DNA of 64,000 bases from Leuconostocaceae bacterium ESL0723 (GTDB taxonomy: Bacteria; Bacillota; Bacilli; Lactobacillales; Lactobacillaceae), in contig CP113928.1 in assembly GCA_029392055.1 (NCBI GenBank), positions 1,300,501 to 1,364,500 on the forward strand. Reading direction: 5' to 3'. A program made the translations under genes and the position numbers. Below the pieces are notes generated by a model. It was not told where the DNA came from, did not search any database, and was given only the letters and a program-made list of their open reading frames with translations. This document shows, piece after piece, positions 1-8,313 of this stretch. Position 1 is the stretch's first letter; each line of letters begins with the position of its first letter.

Positions 1-410
1 GCATCAACACCCTTACGTTCCATCATCCGAGCCATTGAAGAAGAAGGCACAACTGGCATCACAACAATCCCAGCCGCATGCAGTTCATCCAAGAAAGGTG
101 AAGGATCACCGGCACCAGTGGCCACGACCTTAACGCCTTCTTCTAAAATCACGTCAAAGACTTCGCGGATGTGACGGCTCATCAGCATCACGTTCACACC
201 GAAAGGCTTGTCAGTTAATTCCTTGGCCCGGCGGACTTCACGACGAACTTCATCACCGTGCCAGTAACCGGTTCCAATAATGCCCAGACCACCGGCTTCG
301 GAAACGGCAGCAGCCAGTGCTCCGCTACCTGCCCAGGTCATGCCACCTTCGACAATTGGGTATTTCATGCCTAATTTTTCAAAAATGGGGTTACTAATGT
401 TTACAGTCAT
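1..410 (-). CDS. fabK: Enoyl-ACP reductase II, FabK-type (partial, 3' end beyond window)
   Basis: The gene runs off the left edge, so only about the first 136 codons are visible. The ATG at 408-410 follows a good ribosome site (AAAGGATG). The N-terminus reads as an FMN TIM-barrel of the FabK/nitronate-monooxygenase family, with a VEGGMTWAGSG stretch and GGLGIIGTGYW. FabK reduces enoyl-ACP with NAD(P)H in the last step of the elongation cycle. It is last in view of the fabZ-fabT-fabH-acpP order, which favours FabK over a nitronate monooxygenase. The C-terminus cannot be checked. Confidence 0.85.
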   Translation of the reverse strand, partial: MTVNISNPIFEKLGMKYPIVEGGMTWAGSGALAAAVSEAGGLGIIGTGYWHGDEVRREVRRAKELTDKPFGVNVMLMSRHIREVFDVILEEGVKVVATGAGDPSPFLDELHAAGIVVMPVVPSSSMARMMERKGVD

Positions 411-464
411 GTGTTCATCCTTTTTAATCTCTATGTACGCGGCCTAAGCCGCTTAGCTGTCGGC

Positions 465-707
465 TTACTTCTTAGCTTCTTGCTCTTTAATAGCATTAAC
501 CAAGTCTTGGACAGTCTTGATGTTTTCAGCAACTTCCAACTTAATGTCAAAGTCATCTTCAACCCGGTTCAAAACTTCAAACAAGTCCAATGAATCGGCA
601 TCGATGTCATCAGTCAAGTTAGTCGTCAAAGTCACTTCGTCATCGTCCAAGTCGAACTGGTCAACCAAGATTTCCTGTACCTTGTTAAAAATTTCTTCGT
701 CAGTCAT
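465..707 (-). CDS. acpP: Acyl carrier protein
   Basis: This is an 80-residue, strongly acidic protein of normal ACP length. The phosphopantetheine attachment motif DADSLDLFEV is present at about residues 36-45, with Ser at the centre. It carries the growing acyl chain for the neighbouring Fab enzymes in the cytoplasm. A clear ribosome site (GAGGAG) precedes the ATG. It lies 54 bp upstream of fabK and about 90 bp downstream of fabH, on the same strand, consistent with one operon. Confidence 0.96.
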   Translation of the reverse strand: MTDEEIFNKVQEILVDQFDLDDDEVTLTTNLTDDIDADSLDLFEVLNRVEDDFDIKLEVAENIKTVQDLVNAIKEQEAKK

Positions 708-794
708 GCGTAATTCTCCTCGCGCTTTTTCGTGGTAAGATCGTTAGATTTATAGGGTGCAGCCGTCTCTACACCGCGGTTTAACAATAATTTA

Positions 795-1769
795 TTAGAG
801 TTGCCAGATTTGAGCTCCGATGGCCAGACCGCCACCAAAGCCAACAAAGGCAACCTTCATGCCCGGCTTAACCTGGCCGCTTTGGCGCAGTTCGTCCAGC
901 AAAATGGCGGTTGAACCCGCCGAAGTATTACCATACTCGGCCATGTTGGTCGGGAACTTGTCCATCGACTGGCCAAAGTTCTTGGCAATCGACTCAATAA
1001 TCCGGTGGTTGGCCTGGTGGGCCAGGTACAAGTCGATATCATCGGCTTGCAGGCTAGCCTTCTGGAGGGCCCGGTCCAGAACCTTGGGCACCTCGCGGGT
1101 CGCAAAGCCATAAACGCTGCGGCCGTCCTGGTGGAAGTAAGGATCTAGTGGTGAAATCTCACCGGCAAAGGCATTTTGATTAGCAAAACGCCCGGTCAAG
1201 ATGGCCTCGCCACGGTCACCATAGGCCTGCAATTCTTCGGCAATTAGCCCAACCGGCTCATCAGTCCGTTCCAGCAGGAGACCGCCAGCCCCATCTCCAA
1301 AGAGAACCGAGACCGTCCGGTCCTTCCAGTCGACTAACTTGGAAAGGACCTCAGCCCCGATAAACATCCCCCGCTGGTAACGACCAGATGAGAGGAAGGC
1401 TGAAGCCGCCGACAAACCATAAACAAAGCCTGAGCAAGCCGCGTTTAGGTCAAAGGCAAAGGCATTTGCCGCCTCGATATTGCCTTGAACGATGGCTGCC
1501 GTATGCGGTGACAGAGCATCGGGGGACATGGTCCCCACGATAATGAAGTCCAAGTCATCGGCAGACCAGCCTGATTCGGCTAGGAGCTTTTTGGCAACTG
1601 CCGTGGCCAGGTCGGAAGTGTTTTCGTCCGTGACCACGTGGCGGTTGTGAATCCCAGTGCGGGGGTAAATCCACTCGTCACTGGTGTCCATCAACTCACT
1701 TAATTCATCATTGGTCACCACCCGTTCCGGTACTTGGTGGGCGGTGGCCACTATTTTTAACTGTTCCAT
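795..1769 (-). CDS. fabH: 3-oxoacyl-ACP synthase III
   Basis: The enzyme condenses acetyl-CoA (or another primer) with malonyl-ACP to start fatty-acid synthesis. The thiolase-fold catalytic triad is visible: Cys in NAACSGFVYG, His in AHQANHRI and Asn in GNTSAGS. I place the start at the ATG at 1769 (MEQLKIVAT), which matches the usual FabH N-terminus and has an AAGGA about 13 bases upstream. A GTG at 1802 would add 11 residues and overlap fabT. At 324 residues the length is typical. The gene belongs to the fabZ-fabT-fabH-acpP-fabK operon. Confidence 0.93.
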   Translation of the reverse strand: MEQLKIVATAHQVPERVVTNDELSELMDTSDEWIYPRTGIHNRHVVTDENTSDLATAVAKKLLAESGWSADDLDFIIVGTMSPDALSPHTAAIVQGNIEAANAFAFDLNAACSGFVYGLSAASAFLSSGRYQRGMFIGAEVLSKLVDWKDRTVSVLFGDGAGGLLLERTDEPVGLIAEELQAYGDRGEAILTGRFANQNAFAGEISPLDPYFHQDGRSVYGFATREVPKVLDRALQKASLQADDIDLYLAHQANHRIIESIAKNFGQSMDKFPTNMAEYGNTSAGSTAILLDELRQSGQVKPGMKVAFVGFGGGLAIGAQIWQL

Positions 1770-1791
1770 ACCGTCATCGACGTCCTTGCTC

Positions 1792-2256
1792 TTATAGTTC
1801 ACTCATCAAGCGGTTAAGGTACCGCTTCAAGTTGGCAATGCCCCGTTCAATGGTGGCACATTCGACTGGGTTCATATCCTCAAAGAGGCTGTGGGTCAGC
1901 CCGCGGTGAAAACCTTGGTGGACCCGGTAAACCACCCGACCCGCTCGGGTCAGGCCGAGATGAACCACCCGGCGGTCCTTAGAAGAACGCCGCCGCTCCA
2001 CGTAGCCCTTTTCCACCAAGCGGTCGATGGCCGTGGTCATCGCACTGGGCGTGAGGTGAACAATCTTGGCCACCTGGGAAGCGCTCTTGGCCTCATACAT
2101 GGAGATGGCATCAATTGTGTGCACTTCTTTCATCGACAGGTCCTGGAAAGGTCCCTGTCGCAGGCTGGCCTCTTCAATCCAGGTCACGTTGGCAAAGACC
2201 TGGGCCAGGTCCTGATTAGCTAATTCAAAATTAAAATCTGCTGCTACTTTAACCAT
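1792..2256 (-). CDS. fabT: MarR-family repressor of fatty-acid synthesis, FabT-type
   Basis: This is a winged-helix MarR-family protein of about 154 residues. The recognition region reads SASQVAKIVHLTPSAMTTAI, followed by the basic wing ERRRSSKDRRVVHLG. Its place between fabZ and fabH is the standard FabT position. FabT represses fab genes, with long-chain acyl-ACP as co-repressor. The chosen ATG at 2256 overlaps the fabZ stop by 8 bases and suggests translational coupling; a longer reading to 2286 has no ribosome site. A likely operator sits upstream of fabZ at 2794-2806. Confidence 0.88.
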   Translation of the reverse strand: MVKVAADFNFELANQDLAQVFANVTWIEEASLRQGPFQDLSMKEVHTIDAISMYEAKSASQVAKIVHLTPSAMTTAIDRLVEKGYVERRRSSKDRRVVHLGLTRAGRVVYRVHQGFHRGLTHSLFEDMNPVECATIERGIANLKRYLNRLMSEL

Positions 2257-2701
2257 TGCTCTTTTCTTCATCGGGGGCGACCACAAACATCAGCTCGGCT
2301 GAAGTAGCGGTCTTATCACCGACCTTGGCTTCAACAATCACACTACCCATGTTGGCCCGCACCTTACCAAAGTGGACGTGGAGCTTTAAGGTGTCGCCCG
2401 GTAGGACCATCTTCTTGAACTTGGCATCGTCAATCCCAGTCATATAAGCAGTCTTCCCCTTAAACTGAGGTGAAGACAGAATCAAGATTGAAGCGGCCTG
2501 GGCCAGGGCTTCGATAATCAAAACCCCAGGCATGACTGGGTTACCAGGGAAGTGACCCTGGAAATACTGTTCGTTGATGGTCACGTTCTTAACGGCCACA
2601 ATCGACTCGTCAGGGACCATTTCTTCCACGTAATCCATGTACAAGATGGGGTAGCGGTTGGGGATCAAGTCCATGATCTCCGTAGTTGATAGGACTGGCA
2701 T
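2249..2701 (-). CDS. fabZ: 3-hydroxyacyl-ACP dehydratase
   Basis: This 150-residue hot-dog-fold protein carries the FabZ signature HFPGNPVMPGVLIIEALAQ, with its catalytic His and Glu. It dehydrates 3-hydroxyacyl-ACP to trans-2-enoyl-ACP; in lactobacilli a paralogue may also isomerise (FabA-like), and sequence alone does not separate the two. The ribosome site AGGAAGGA precedes the ATG. It is the first gene of the visible fab operon, directly downstream of a TTGACA promoter overlapped by a FabT-like box. Confidence 0.93.
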   Translation of the reverse strand: MPVLSTTEIMDLIPNRYPILYMDYVEEMVPDESIVAVKNVTINEQYFQGHFPGNPVMPGVLIIEALAQAASILILSSPQFKGKTAYMTGIDDAKFKKMVLPGDTLKLHVHFGKVRANMGSVIVEAKVGDKTATSAELMFVVAPDEEKSNG

Positions 2702-2776
2702 AGCAGTTTATCCTTCCTAGCTTGGCAATTTAGATTGCAATTTGATGACAAAAAAAGGCAATCCTGTAACAGAAAA

Positions 2777-2805
2777 ACCTTAACAATAATTATTTCGATT
2801 GTCAA
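2777..2805 (-). promoter_or_regulatory. Promoter of the fab operon
   Basis: Reading on the minus strand, a perfect -35 box TTGACA lies at 2800-2805. A weak -10 candidate, TAAGGT, sits 17 bp further at 2777-2782. It points into fabZ with about 75 bp of leader. Confidence 0.55.
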
Positions 2806-2806
2806 A
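2794..2806. promoter_or_regulatory. Putative FabT operator
   Basis: The 13-mer TTCGATTGTCAAA matches the published FabT consensus TTTGATTATCAAA at 11 of 13 positions. It overlaps the -35 box, as expected for repression. A weaker match, TTTGATGACAAAA (10 of 13), lies at 2741-2753 in the leader. Confidence 0.6.
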
Positions 2807-2817
2807 CTATCTGATAC

Positions 2818-3657
2818 CTAGAAATAAATTGCCGCCAAAAATGACAGGGCATAAACCACTAGGACCAGGATAATCACCGGCCGGTAAAACAAATTTAAGA
2901 AGGCTAAGTACTCCCGCAGGCGGGCCCGCCAGCGGACTTTTGGCCGGGTTGGGCCGCCAAATACCTGAGTTTTCAGACCAATCCGGTGGGCCAGGAAGGC
3001 CGCGCGCAGGACGTGGTAGTCACTAGTAAAAATCAGCAGTTGGTTTGGCTGGTTGAGTTGACCGCCCTGCTTTTCAATCAGTTGACGGGTAAAGACCAGG
3101 TTCTGGTAGGTATTGTGGCTCTGATCTTCGACCCAGAGCTGATTGGTAGGATAAGCATAGGTTTTAGCGGCATAGTCACGCATGGCCAAGCCCTCGGGCA
3201 GATTTTCATCAAACCCCTGGCCACCGGAAAAGATTAAAGTTGCTCGGCGCTGGTGGGCATCGGCCGCCGTCATGGCTGCGTCAATTCGACTGGCCAGAAT
3301 CGGGCCGACTCGGTAACCATCCCGTAAGTAGGCGCCCAGGACCACGCCATAGGGGGCCGCCGGGGCTTGTCGGTGGTTAGCCGCATAGACCCACATCGCT
3401 ACTAACAAGAAAAAAGCAGCCAAATCAACCAAGATCAAGATTGTAACTGACCCCCACCACAGTCCCTTCATGGTGGGAGCCGTTCCCGGCCAGAGCCAAC
3501 CGGCCCAGGCCACCAGAAGAACCGCCAGCAAAAAGAGGGCTAAGACCAGACTAAGCGGCCGCATCCGAAAGCGGAACCAGACCCGGGCCGCCATGCCGGC
3601 CATGACTAAAACCAGAGCCGAGGTCAACAAAGCTGCAATCCCTAGCAAAATCATCAT
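2818..3657 (-). CDS. YdcF/DUF218 family membrane protein
   Basis: The protein has 279 residues. The first about 95 form three or four hydrophobic segments. A cytosolic or exposed DUF218 domain follows, with VVLGAYLRDG, IFSGGQGFDE and TSDYHVLRAAFLA motifs typical of the SanA/YdcF family. A final hydrophobic helix lies near residues 255-279. Members are linked to envelope functions and some bind SAM or nucleotides, but the reaction is not established. The ATG at 3657 follows GGGGG at good spacing. The gene ends 12 bp before the fab operator and is a separate unit. Confidence 0.75.
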   Translation of the reverse strand: MMILLGIAALLTSALVLVMAGMAARVWFRFRMRPLSLVLALFLLAVLLVAWAGWLWPGTAPTMKGLWWGSVTILILVDLAAFFLLVAMWVYAANHRQAPAAPYGVVLGAYLRDGYRVGPILASRIDAAMTAADAHQRRATLIFSGGQGFDENLPEGLAMRDYAAKTYAYPTNQLWVEDQSHNTYQNLVFTRQLIEKQGGQLNQPNQLLIFTSDYHVLRAAFLAHRIGLKTQVFGGPTRPKVRWRARLREYLAFLNLFYRPVIILVLVVYALSFLAAIYF

Positions 3658-3680
3658 GGTCTGTCCCCCTTTCTGGAAAA

Positions 3681-3702
3681 TAAAAACACCTTACGGTGTT
3701 TA
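3681..3702 (-). terminator. Terminator after the metallophosphoesterase gene
   Basis: On the minus strand the stop codon is the first part of a hairpin AAACACC-GTAA-GGTGTTT followed by a T-rich tract. It overlaps the stop of the 3700-4512 gene. Confidence 0.75.
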
Positions 3703-4512
3703 CAGGTCTAAGATTAGCAAATGTTCAATCCACTCACCCATGAAGTCGTTACCACCCCACTCGTTAACCCGGGCGGTGTGATAACCAACGGCCACATTGT
3801 AGTAGTTGTTGTTACCGACCTTTAATGGTGCCGGGTGGAGGTGCAGGTGGCCAAAGACCGTCGCAATCGTGTAGGACTGGTCGGCAGTTTCACCCAGCTT
3901 CTCACTACCCAGGAAGGCGTTGAGAATATCCAAACGGCTATCACCACGGGGCATCCGATGAATGTAGTCCAAGCGCGGCACAAAGTGGTTGACTAGGACC
4001 GTCTTGCGGTCGCCAGCCAGTTCTAAGTGGTCGCGAATCTGGCGTAGGTTCCGGGCAAAACGCTCGGGGTCAGACATGGGCTGCTCAATCCGACGGTCGT
4101 ACCAGAACTCATGCTTGAAGCGGATGATTTCTGATTCAGGATAGTCATCACCGACAAAGCTGTAATCGTACCAGCCATTGTTTCCGATAATACGGACCCC
4201 ATCGTCACCAATGTCGAGGGCCTTATTATGGAAGTAAAGTGGGTCTAAGTCACTTTCCAATTCGTCATAAGTGACGCCAGCACCCATTTCATGGTTACCC
4301 GCAATGAAACGAACCTTAACGCCATCGCCCAGTTCGTTTTGTAGGTCATGGGCGTATTTTAGGGTCTTGCCAAAGTCGTTAAAGGCGTCCCCGGTAATAA
4401 TGTATGCTTCTACGCCCTGCTCGACCAAATAACGGGCCTGCAGCGGCATAATTTCATCCACGTCTAAGTGGTTAATATCAAAGTGATTGTCTGAAGAAAA
4501 GGCGACTTTCAA
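3700..4512 (-). CDS. Metallophosphoesterase (calcineurin-like)
   Basis: This 270-residue protein has the full calcineurin-like metal-binding set: SSDNHFD near the N-terminus, GDAFND, AGNHE, VNHFV and FGHLHLH. These motifs bind two divalent metals and support phosphoester hydrolysis. It resembles the Firmicutes group of putative phosphoesterases of about 270 residues; the substrate is unknown. There is no signal peptide, so it is cytoplasmic. It is transcribed alone on the minus strand, between the gap terminator and its own terminator. Confidence 0.85.
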   Translation of the reverse strand: MKVAFSSDNHFDINHLDVDEIMPLQARYLVEQGVEAYIITGDAFNDFGKTLKYAHDLQNELGDGVKVRFIAGNHEMGAGVTYDELESDLDPLYFHNKALDIGDDGVRIIGNNGWYDYSFVGDDYPESEIIRFKHEFWYDRRIEQPMSDPERFARNLRQIRDHLELAGDRKTVLVNHFVPRLDYIHRMPRGDSRLDILNAFLGSEKLGETADQSYTIATVFGHLHLHPAPLKVGNNNYYNVAVGYHTARVNEWGGNDFMGEWIEHLLILDL

Positions 4513-4581
4513 ACTGAAACCCCCAAGGATAATTTTTATCTAGTATACCATAATCCAGGTTACCGCCCTGGGACAACAAAA

Positions 4582-4610
4582 AAAGGAGGCATGCTTAGCA
4601 TGTCTCCTTT
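4582..4610. terminator. Bidirectional terminator after gap
   Basis: The hairpin AAAGGAG(a)CATGC-TAA-GCATG(c)CTCCTTT is followed by a T-tract on the minus strand, immediately downstream of the gap stop codon. Confidence 0.85.
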
Positions 4611-4627
4611 AGTCATAAAATTATGAA

Positions 4628-5638
4628 TTAAACGTGGGCGAAGTGCAACAGCGTACGGATCATGTTTGAAGTGAAACCGTATTCGTTGTCGTACCATGAA
4701 ACAGTCTTAACCAACTGCTTGTCACCGGCTTCGACGATCTGCGTCTGCGTAGCATCGAAAGTAGCACCGTGGGTGTCACCGATGATATCTGATGAAACGA
4801 TTTCGTCTTCGTTGTAACCGAATGAATCTGAAGCTGCGGCCTTCATAGCTGCGTTAACTTCATCAGCAGATACCTTCTTTGAAAGCACTGAAGTCAATTC
4901 AGTAACAGAACCATCAACAACGGCAACACGCTGCGCGTGTCCGTCAACCTTACCCTTCAACTCAGGGACAACCAGGCCGATAGCCTTGGCAGCACCAGTT
5001 GAGTGAGGAATCGTGTTAGCTGAAGCAGTACGGTTTGAACGGAACTTCTTGCTTTTAGGTCCATCCAAGATCATCTGAGTTGAAGTGAAGGCGTGGATAG
5101 TAGTCATCGTAGCAACTTCAACACCGAACTTGTCCTGCAATACACGAGCCATTGGGGCAAGTGACTGAGTGGTACATGAACCAGCTGAAACGATCTTGTC
5201 GTCAGGCTTCAAGATGTCCTGGTTAACACCGTAAACAACAGTAGGCACGTCACCGGCTGGGGCTGAAATCAAAACCTTCTTAGCACCGGCATCCAAGTGG
5301 GCCTGTGACTTTTCGGCTGAAGTATAGAAACCAGTAGCTTCCAATACATACTCAACACCGTCATTCTTAACCCAAGGAATGTTGTGAGCATCGCGTTCTG
5401 CGTAAACCGTGTAGTGCTTACCATTAACGACGATACCAGTCTCATCAGCAGAAACTTCGGCATCCAAAGTTCCGTGCGTTGAGTCATACTTCAACAAGTA
5501 TGCCAACATTGATGGGCTAGTCAAATCGTTAATAGCTGCGACTTCGATATCAGCAGCTGAATCACCAAGTTCCAAAATACGACGGAATGCAAGGCGACCA
5601 ATACGACCGAAGCCGTTAATTCCAATCTTCACAGTCAT
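4628..5638 (-). CDS. gap: Glyceraldehyde-3-phosphate dehydrogenase
   Basis: This 336-residue NAD-dependent GAPDH catalyses the oxidative phosphorylation of glyceraldehyde-3-phosphate in glycolysis and the phosphoketolase pathway. The Rossmann motif [12 protein letters not shown] is at the N-terminus, the catalytic Cys is in SAGSCTTQS, and HAFTSTQ and NEYGF segments follow. The ATG at 5638 has a GGAGG site; an open frame continues upstream but is not needed. It is a single-gene unit with a strong extended -10 promoter and its own terminator, as expected for a highly expressed gene. Confidence 0.97.
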   Translation of the reverse strand: MTVKIGINGFGRIGRLAFRRILELGDSAADIEVAAINDLTSPSMLAYLLKYDSTHGTLDAEVSADETGIVVNGKHYTVYAERDAHNIPWVKNDGVEYVLEATGFYTSAEKSQAHLDAGAKKVLISAPAGDVPTVVYGVNQDILKPDDKIVSAGSCTTQSLAPMARVLQDKFGVEVATMTTIHAFTSTQMILDGPKSKKFRSNRTASANTIPHSTGAAKAIGLVVPELKGKVDGHAQRVAVVDGSVTELTSVLSKKVSADEVNAAMKAAASDSFGYNEDEIVSSDIIGDTHGATFDATQTQIVEAGDKQLVKTVSWYDNEYGFTSNMIRTLLHFAHV

Positions 5639-5686
5639 GTGTGTAGAGCCTCCAATTTGTTTTCTTTGACTTATGTCAACACAGAT

Positions 5687-5692
5687 ATTATA
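5687..5692 (-). promoter_or_regulatory. Extended -10 box of the gap promoter
   Basis: On the minus strand a perfect TATAAT is preceded by TG (TGCTATAAT), an extended -10. The -35 region is weak (TTCGCT). It lies about 50 bp upstream of the gap ATG. Confidence 0.65.
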
Positions 5693-5784
5693 GCACAAAG
5701 TGTAATAATGAGCGAACCCGCAAGGCCTAATTAACCGGATTGGTACAGACCCATTTTTGCCAAAGATTTGTGACACAAAAGTGC

Positions 5785-5790
5785 TATAAT
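5785..5790 (+). promoter_or_regulatory. Extended -10 box for the ECF S-component gene
   Basis: The plus strand has TGCTATAAT, the same nine bases as the divergent gap promoter, about 37 bp before the ATG at 5827. No clear -35 box is seen. Confidence 0.6.
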
Positions 5791-5826
5791 GTACATAATT
5801 AAACAAGCGCCTAGAGGAGAGTGCCT

Positions 5827-6330
5827 ATGCAAAAATTTTCTGCCCAACGAATTGCTGTTTTAGCAGTGATTATCGCTGCTAACGTCGCCTTATCTTACGT
5901 GGCTAGGATTCCAATTCCGGCTACGACCGGTTATGTCAATTTGGTGGAAGCCGGTATCTTTTTGGTCGCCCTCCTGGGTGGTCCAACCAGCGGCCTAATT
6001 GTCGGTGGTCTGAGTGGCTTTTTGCTTGATATCTTTGCCGGCGCACCGGAGTGGATGTTCTTTTCATTAGTTATCCATGGCCTAGAAGGTTGGGTAACTG
6101 GCGCAATTGGTGCCAACAAGAAGATTGGGCAGCAGGCAATCGCCGTAGTAGCTGGTTCAGCTATCATGGTCATTGGCTATATCTTCCCCACGGTGCTCTT
6201 TGCCCACAGTTGGGCGGCCGGCTGGGCATCAGTGCCTAGTAACATCGGCCAGGCCGTGGCCGGATTGATTGTCAGCCTCCTGCTGATTCCAATCTTTAAC
6301 CGCCTGCCTCAAATTAAAAAATACTTGTAA
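5827..6330 (+). CDS. ECF transporter S component (vitamin-type, substrate unknown)
   Basis: This is a small integral membrane protein of 167 residues with five or six hydrophobic segments. The middle part (NLVEAGIFLVALLGGP, then SGFLLDIFAG and HGLEGWVTGAIG) follows the pattern of energy-coupling-factor S components of the DUF1393/HmpT-like group, which bind a vitamin or precursor and use a shared EcfAAT module. The module is not in this window. I chose the ATG at 5827 because AGGAG sits seven bases before it; GTG at 5821 would be too close. Substrate cannot be told from sequence. Confidence 0.75.
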   Translation: MQKFSAQRIAVLAVIIAANVALSYVARIPIPATTGYVNLVEAGIFLVALLGGPTSGLIVGGLSGFLLDIFAGAPEWMFFSLVIHGLEGWVTGAIGANKKIGQQAIAVVAGSAIMVIGYIFPTVLFAHSWAAGWASVPSNIGQAVAGLIVSLLLIPIFNRLPQIKKYL

Positions 6331-6481
6331 ACGGTCTAGTTATTTAGAAAACAGAAAAAACTTTTGCACAGGCTGCTTGAATTGTCCACTTTCATTTAGT
6401 GGGCTTTTTTGGTATAGTTTATATTGTACAAAACATTTGTCGGGCTTATTACCCAGAAATAATAGGAGGAATGTTTCATTT

Positions 6482-7816
6482 ATGGCAGATTATGATTATG
6501 ACGTCTTGTACCTCGGTAGTGGACACGCCGCCTTTGATGGCGCTGGCATGTTGACCGCTAAGGGACTGAAGGTCGCCTTCGTTGAAAAAGAAAAAGTCGG
6601 TGGTACCTGCCCTAACTGGGGATGTAACGCTAAGATTTTGCTAGAAGCGCCAGCAGCTATCCAGCGTCAAATCCGTGATTCTAAGGGTATTATCGCCGGT
6701 GATGGCAGCATTGATTGGGCTAAGAACCAGGCCCACAAGCGCTCGGTGATTGACGACTTACCTGATATCTTACAGAACATGTTCCAAAGCCTGGGCGTAA
6801 CCTATCTCTTTGGTGATGGTCATTTCGTTGATGCGCACACGGTGCAGGTTGGTGACCAAAAAGTTACTGCTGATAAGATTGTGATCGCAACCGGGGCCCA
6901 CTCTAATATCTTAGACGTCCCCGGCAAGGAAAACCTGAGCGATTCCAAGGCCTTCTTGGCCCTCGAGGACATGCCTAAGCAGATGGTGGTCATCGGGGCC
7001 GGTTATATCGGCCTGGAAAGCGCAGCCATGGCCCGGGCCGCTGGTAGCGACGTGACGGTAGTCATGCACAGTGACCACGCCCTGCGGCCTTTCTACCACA
7101 AGTACGTTGACCAGTTGATTGCCAGCATGAAGGAAGACGGCATTCACTTCGTGATGAACGCTGATATTCAGGCTGTTCAGGGTAGCGGTGATGAGCTGAC
7201 CCTGAAGACGGATAAGGGTGAGTTTGAAGCCGACTGGATCTTGGATGCCACTGGCCGCAACCCTAACGTCGAAGACCTTGGCCTGGACGAAATCGGGGTT
7301 AAGTACAGCCGCCATGGTGTGGCCGTTAACGACCACCTGCAGACCAGCGTTGATAACATTTACGCTGCCGGTGATGTCTTAGATAAGAAGCAACCACGGC
7401 TAACGCCAACGGCTACCTTCGAATCACAGTACCTGAGCCACCTCTTCCTGGGTGACACCAAGGATGCCATCGACTACCCTGCCGTAGCCACTAACGTCTT
7501 CACCCTGCCTCGGATTGCTCAGGCCGGTGTGACCGTCCGCGACGCCCACGCTGAGCCGGACAAGTACAAGGTCGTCGAAAAGGATGTCATGGGTGACTGG
7601 TACCGCCAGGTCGACTACGAAAAAGCGGGCCAAATTGCCCTGGTCTACGACAAGGACCAGCGCTTGGTTGGTGCCACTGAGATTTCAGACCGGGCTGATG
7701 ATGTCATCAATCAGCTCCTGCCCGCCATTGAGTTTGGCTACACGCCAGACCAGCTGGCCCGTCTGGTAACCATCTTCCCATCAATTGGTTACACGGCCTT
7801 CGGTGAGTTAGGATAA
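6482..7816 (+). CDS. FAD/NAD(P)-dependent pyridine nucleotide-disulfide oxidoreductase
   Basis: This 444-residue flavoprotein has an N-terminal FAD motif (LYLGSGHAAF), a redox-active Cys pair in GGTCPNWGCNAK (CX4C), an NAD(P) motif VVIGAGYIGLESA near residue 170, and a second FAD motif NIYAAGDVLD. It resembles dihydrolipoamide dehydrogenase/glutathione-reductase-like enzymes. The C-terminus ends TIFPSIGYTAFGEL and lacks the usual HPTxxE His-Glu dyad, so classical disulfide reduction is doubtful. The ATG at 6482 follows AGGAGG. The gene stands alone with a strong terminator. Confidence 0.85.
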   Translation: MADYDYDVLYLGSGHAAFDGAGMLTAKGLKVAFVEKEKVGGTCPNWGCNAKILLEAPAAIQRQIRDSKGIIAGDGSIDWAKNQAHKRSVIDDLPDILQNMFQSLGVTYLFGDGHFVDAHTVQVGDQKVTADKIVIATGAHSNILDVPGKENLSDSKAFLALEDMPKQMVVIGAGYIGLESAAMARAAGSDVTVVMHSDHALRPFYHKYVDQLIASMKEDGIHFVMNADIQAVQGSGDELTLKTDKGEFEADWILDATGRNPNVEDLGLDEIGVKYSRHGVAVNDHLQTSVDNIYAAGDVLDKKQPRLTPTATFESQYLSHLFLGDTKDAIDYPAVATNVFTLPRIAQAGVTVRDAHAEPDKYKVVEKDVMGDWYRQVDYEKAGQIALVYDKDQRLVGATEISDRADDVINQLLPAIEFGYTPDQLARLVTIFPSIGYTAFGELG

Positions 7817-7830
7817 TTATAGATAGTAAA

Positions 7831-7857
7831 AAGCACCGACCTAGGTCGGTGCTTTTT
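7831..7857. terminator. Terminator after the disulfide oxidoreductase gene
   Basis: The hairpin AAGCACCGAC-CTAG-GTCGGTGCTT is followed by TTT, starting 14 bp after the stop codon. It could also stop minus-strand transcription. Confidence 0.88.
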
Positions 7858-7882
7858 ATTTCTATCTTAAAATGAGCTGGGG

Positions 7883-8074
7883 TTAATCTTTGTGGTTACT
7901 GTGGCCATTCCAGAATTTCAAAAGTACTAAGGAAATGGCCACCGCCACTGCAATAATGACAATAAATGCCAACCAAGCGGGCAGACCGAAGTGTGAAAAC
8001 AATTGCCAAATAAATGCCGCTATCACGCCCGAAATCGCGCTTGATATCAGAGTTTGTTTCATGTTCTTATTCAA
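7883..8074 (-). CDS. Small two-helix membrane protein (63 aa), paralogue of the next gene
   Basis: I do not recognise a family. The protein has two hydrophobic segments (about residues 8-28 and 33-54) and a His-rich tail ending FWNGHSNHKD. It aligns with the 70-residue product at 8084-8296 (shared SGV.AA, W, IAL, FW and H..H.D positions), so the two look like tandem duplicates. The start is TTG at 8074, because AGGAGG lies five bases before it; the internal ATG is too far away. The ribosome site overlaps the stop of the upstream gene, so they are co-translated. Confidence 0.65.
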   Translation of the reverse strand: MNKNMKQTLISSAISGVIAAFIWQLFSHFGLPAWLAFIVIIAVAVAISLVLLKFWNGHSNHKD

Positions 8075-8083
8075 GTTATCCTC

Positions 8084-8296
8084 CTAAATGTGTTCTTCAT
8101 CTTGGTGCTCGGAGTGTCCCTTGTTATCCCTCCAAAAATACGTTGTTAAAGCGATGACAGCAAAGCTTATCAATATTGCACCGATGAGCGCCCATCCGGA
8201 TGAAGTGATATACGAAAGACTCTGAAAGCTCAGAGCCGCCGTGACACCCGAAGAAGTTGTTATAGTAGCTGCTTTGCGTTTTTCTGTGTGTTTCAT
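8084..8296 (-). CDS. Small membrane protein (70 aa), paralogue of the 63-aa product
   Basis: The family is not recognised. The N-terminus is cationic (MKHTEKRKAA). One or two hydrophobic segments follow (residues 13-30 and 34-55), and the C-terminus is charged and His-rich (FWRDNKGHSEHQDEE). It is a likely duplicate of the 63-residue neighbour. A GGGAAG site precedes the ATG. It lies 17 bp downstream of the 71-residue gene and eight bases before the TTG-started one, forming a chain of small membrane genes behind an ABC-2 permease. Confidence 0.65.
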   Translation of the reverse strand: MKHTEKRKAATITTSSGVTAALSFQSLSYITSSGWALIGAILISFAVIALTTYFWRDNKGHSEHQDEEHI

Positions 8297-8313
8297 GATC
8301 TTCCCTCACCTCA

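Noticed and set aside
465-707. Open frames on the plus strand overlapping acpP and other core genes
   Set aside because: They are shadows of clear genes on the other strand and lack ribosome sites.
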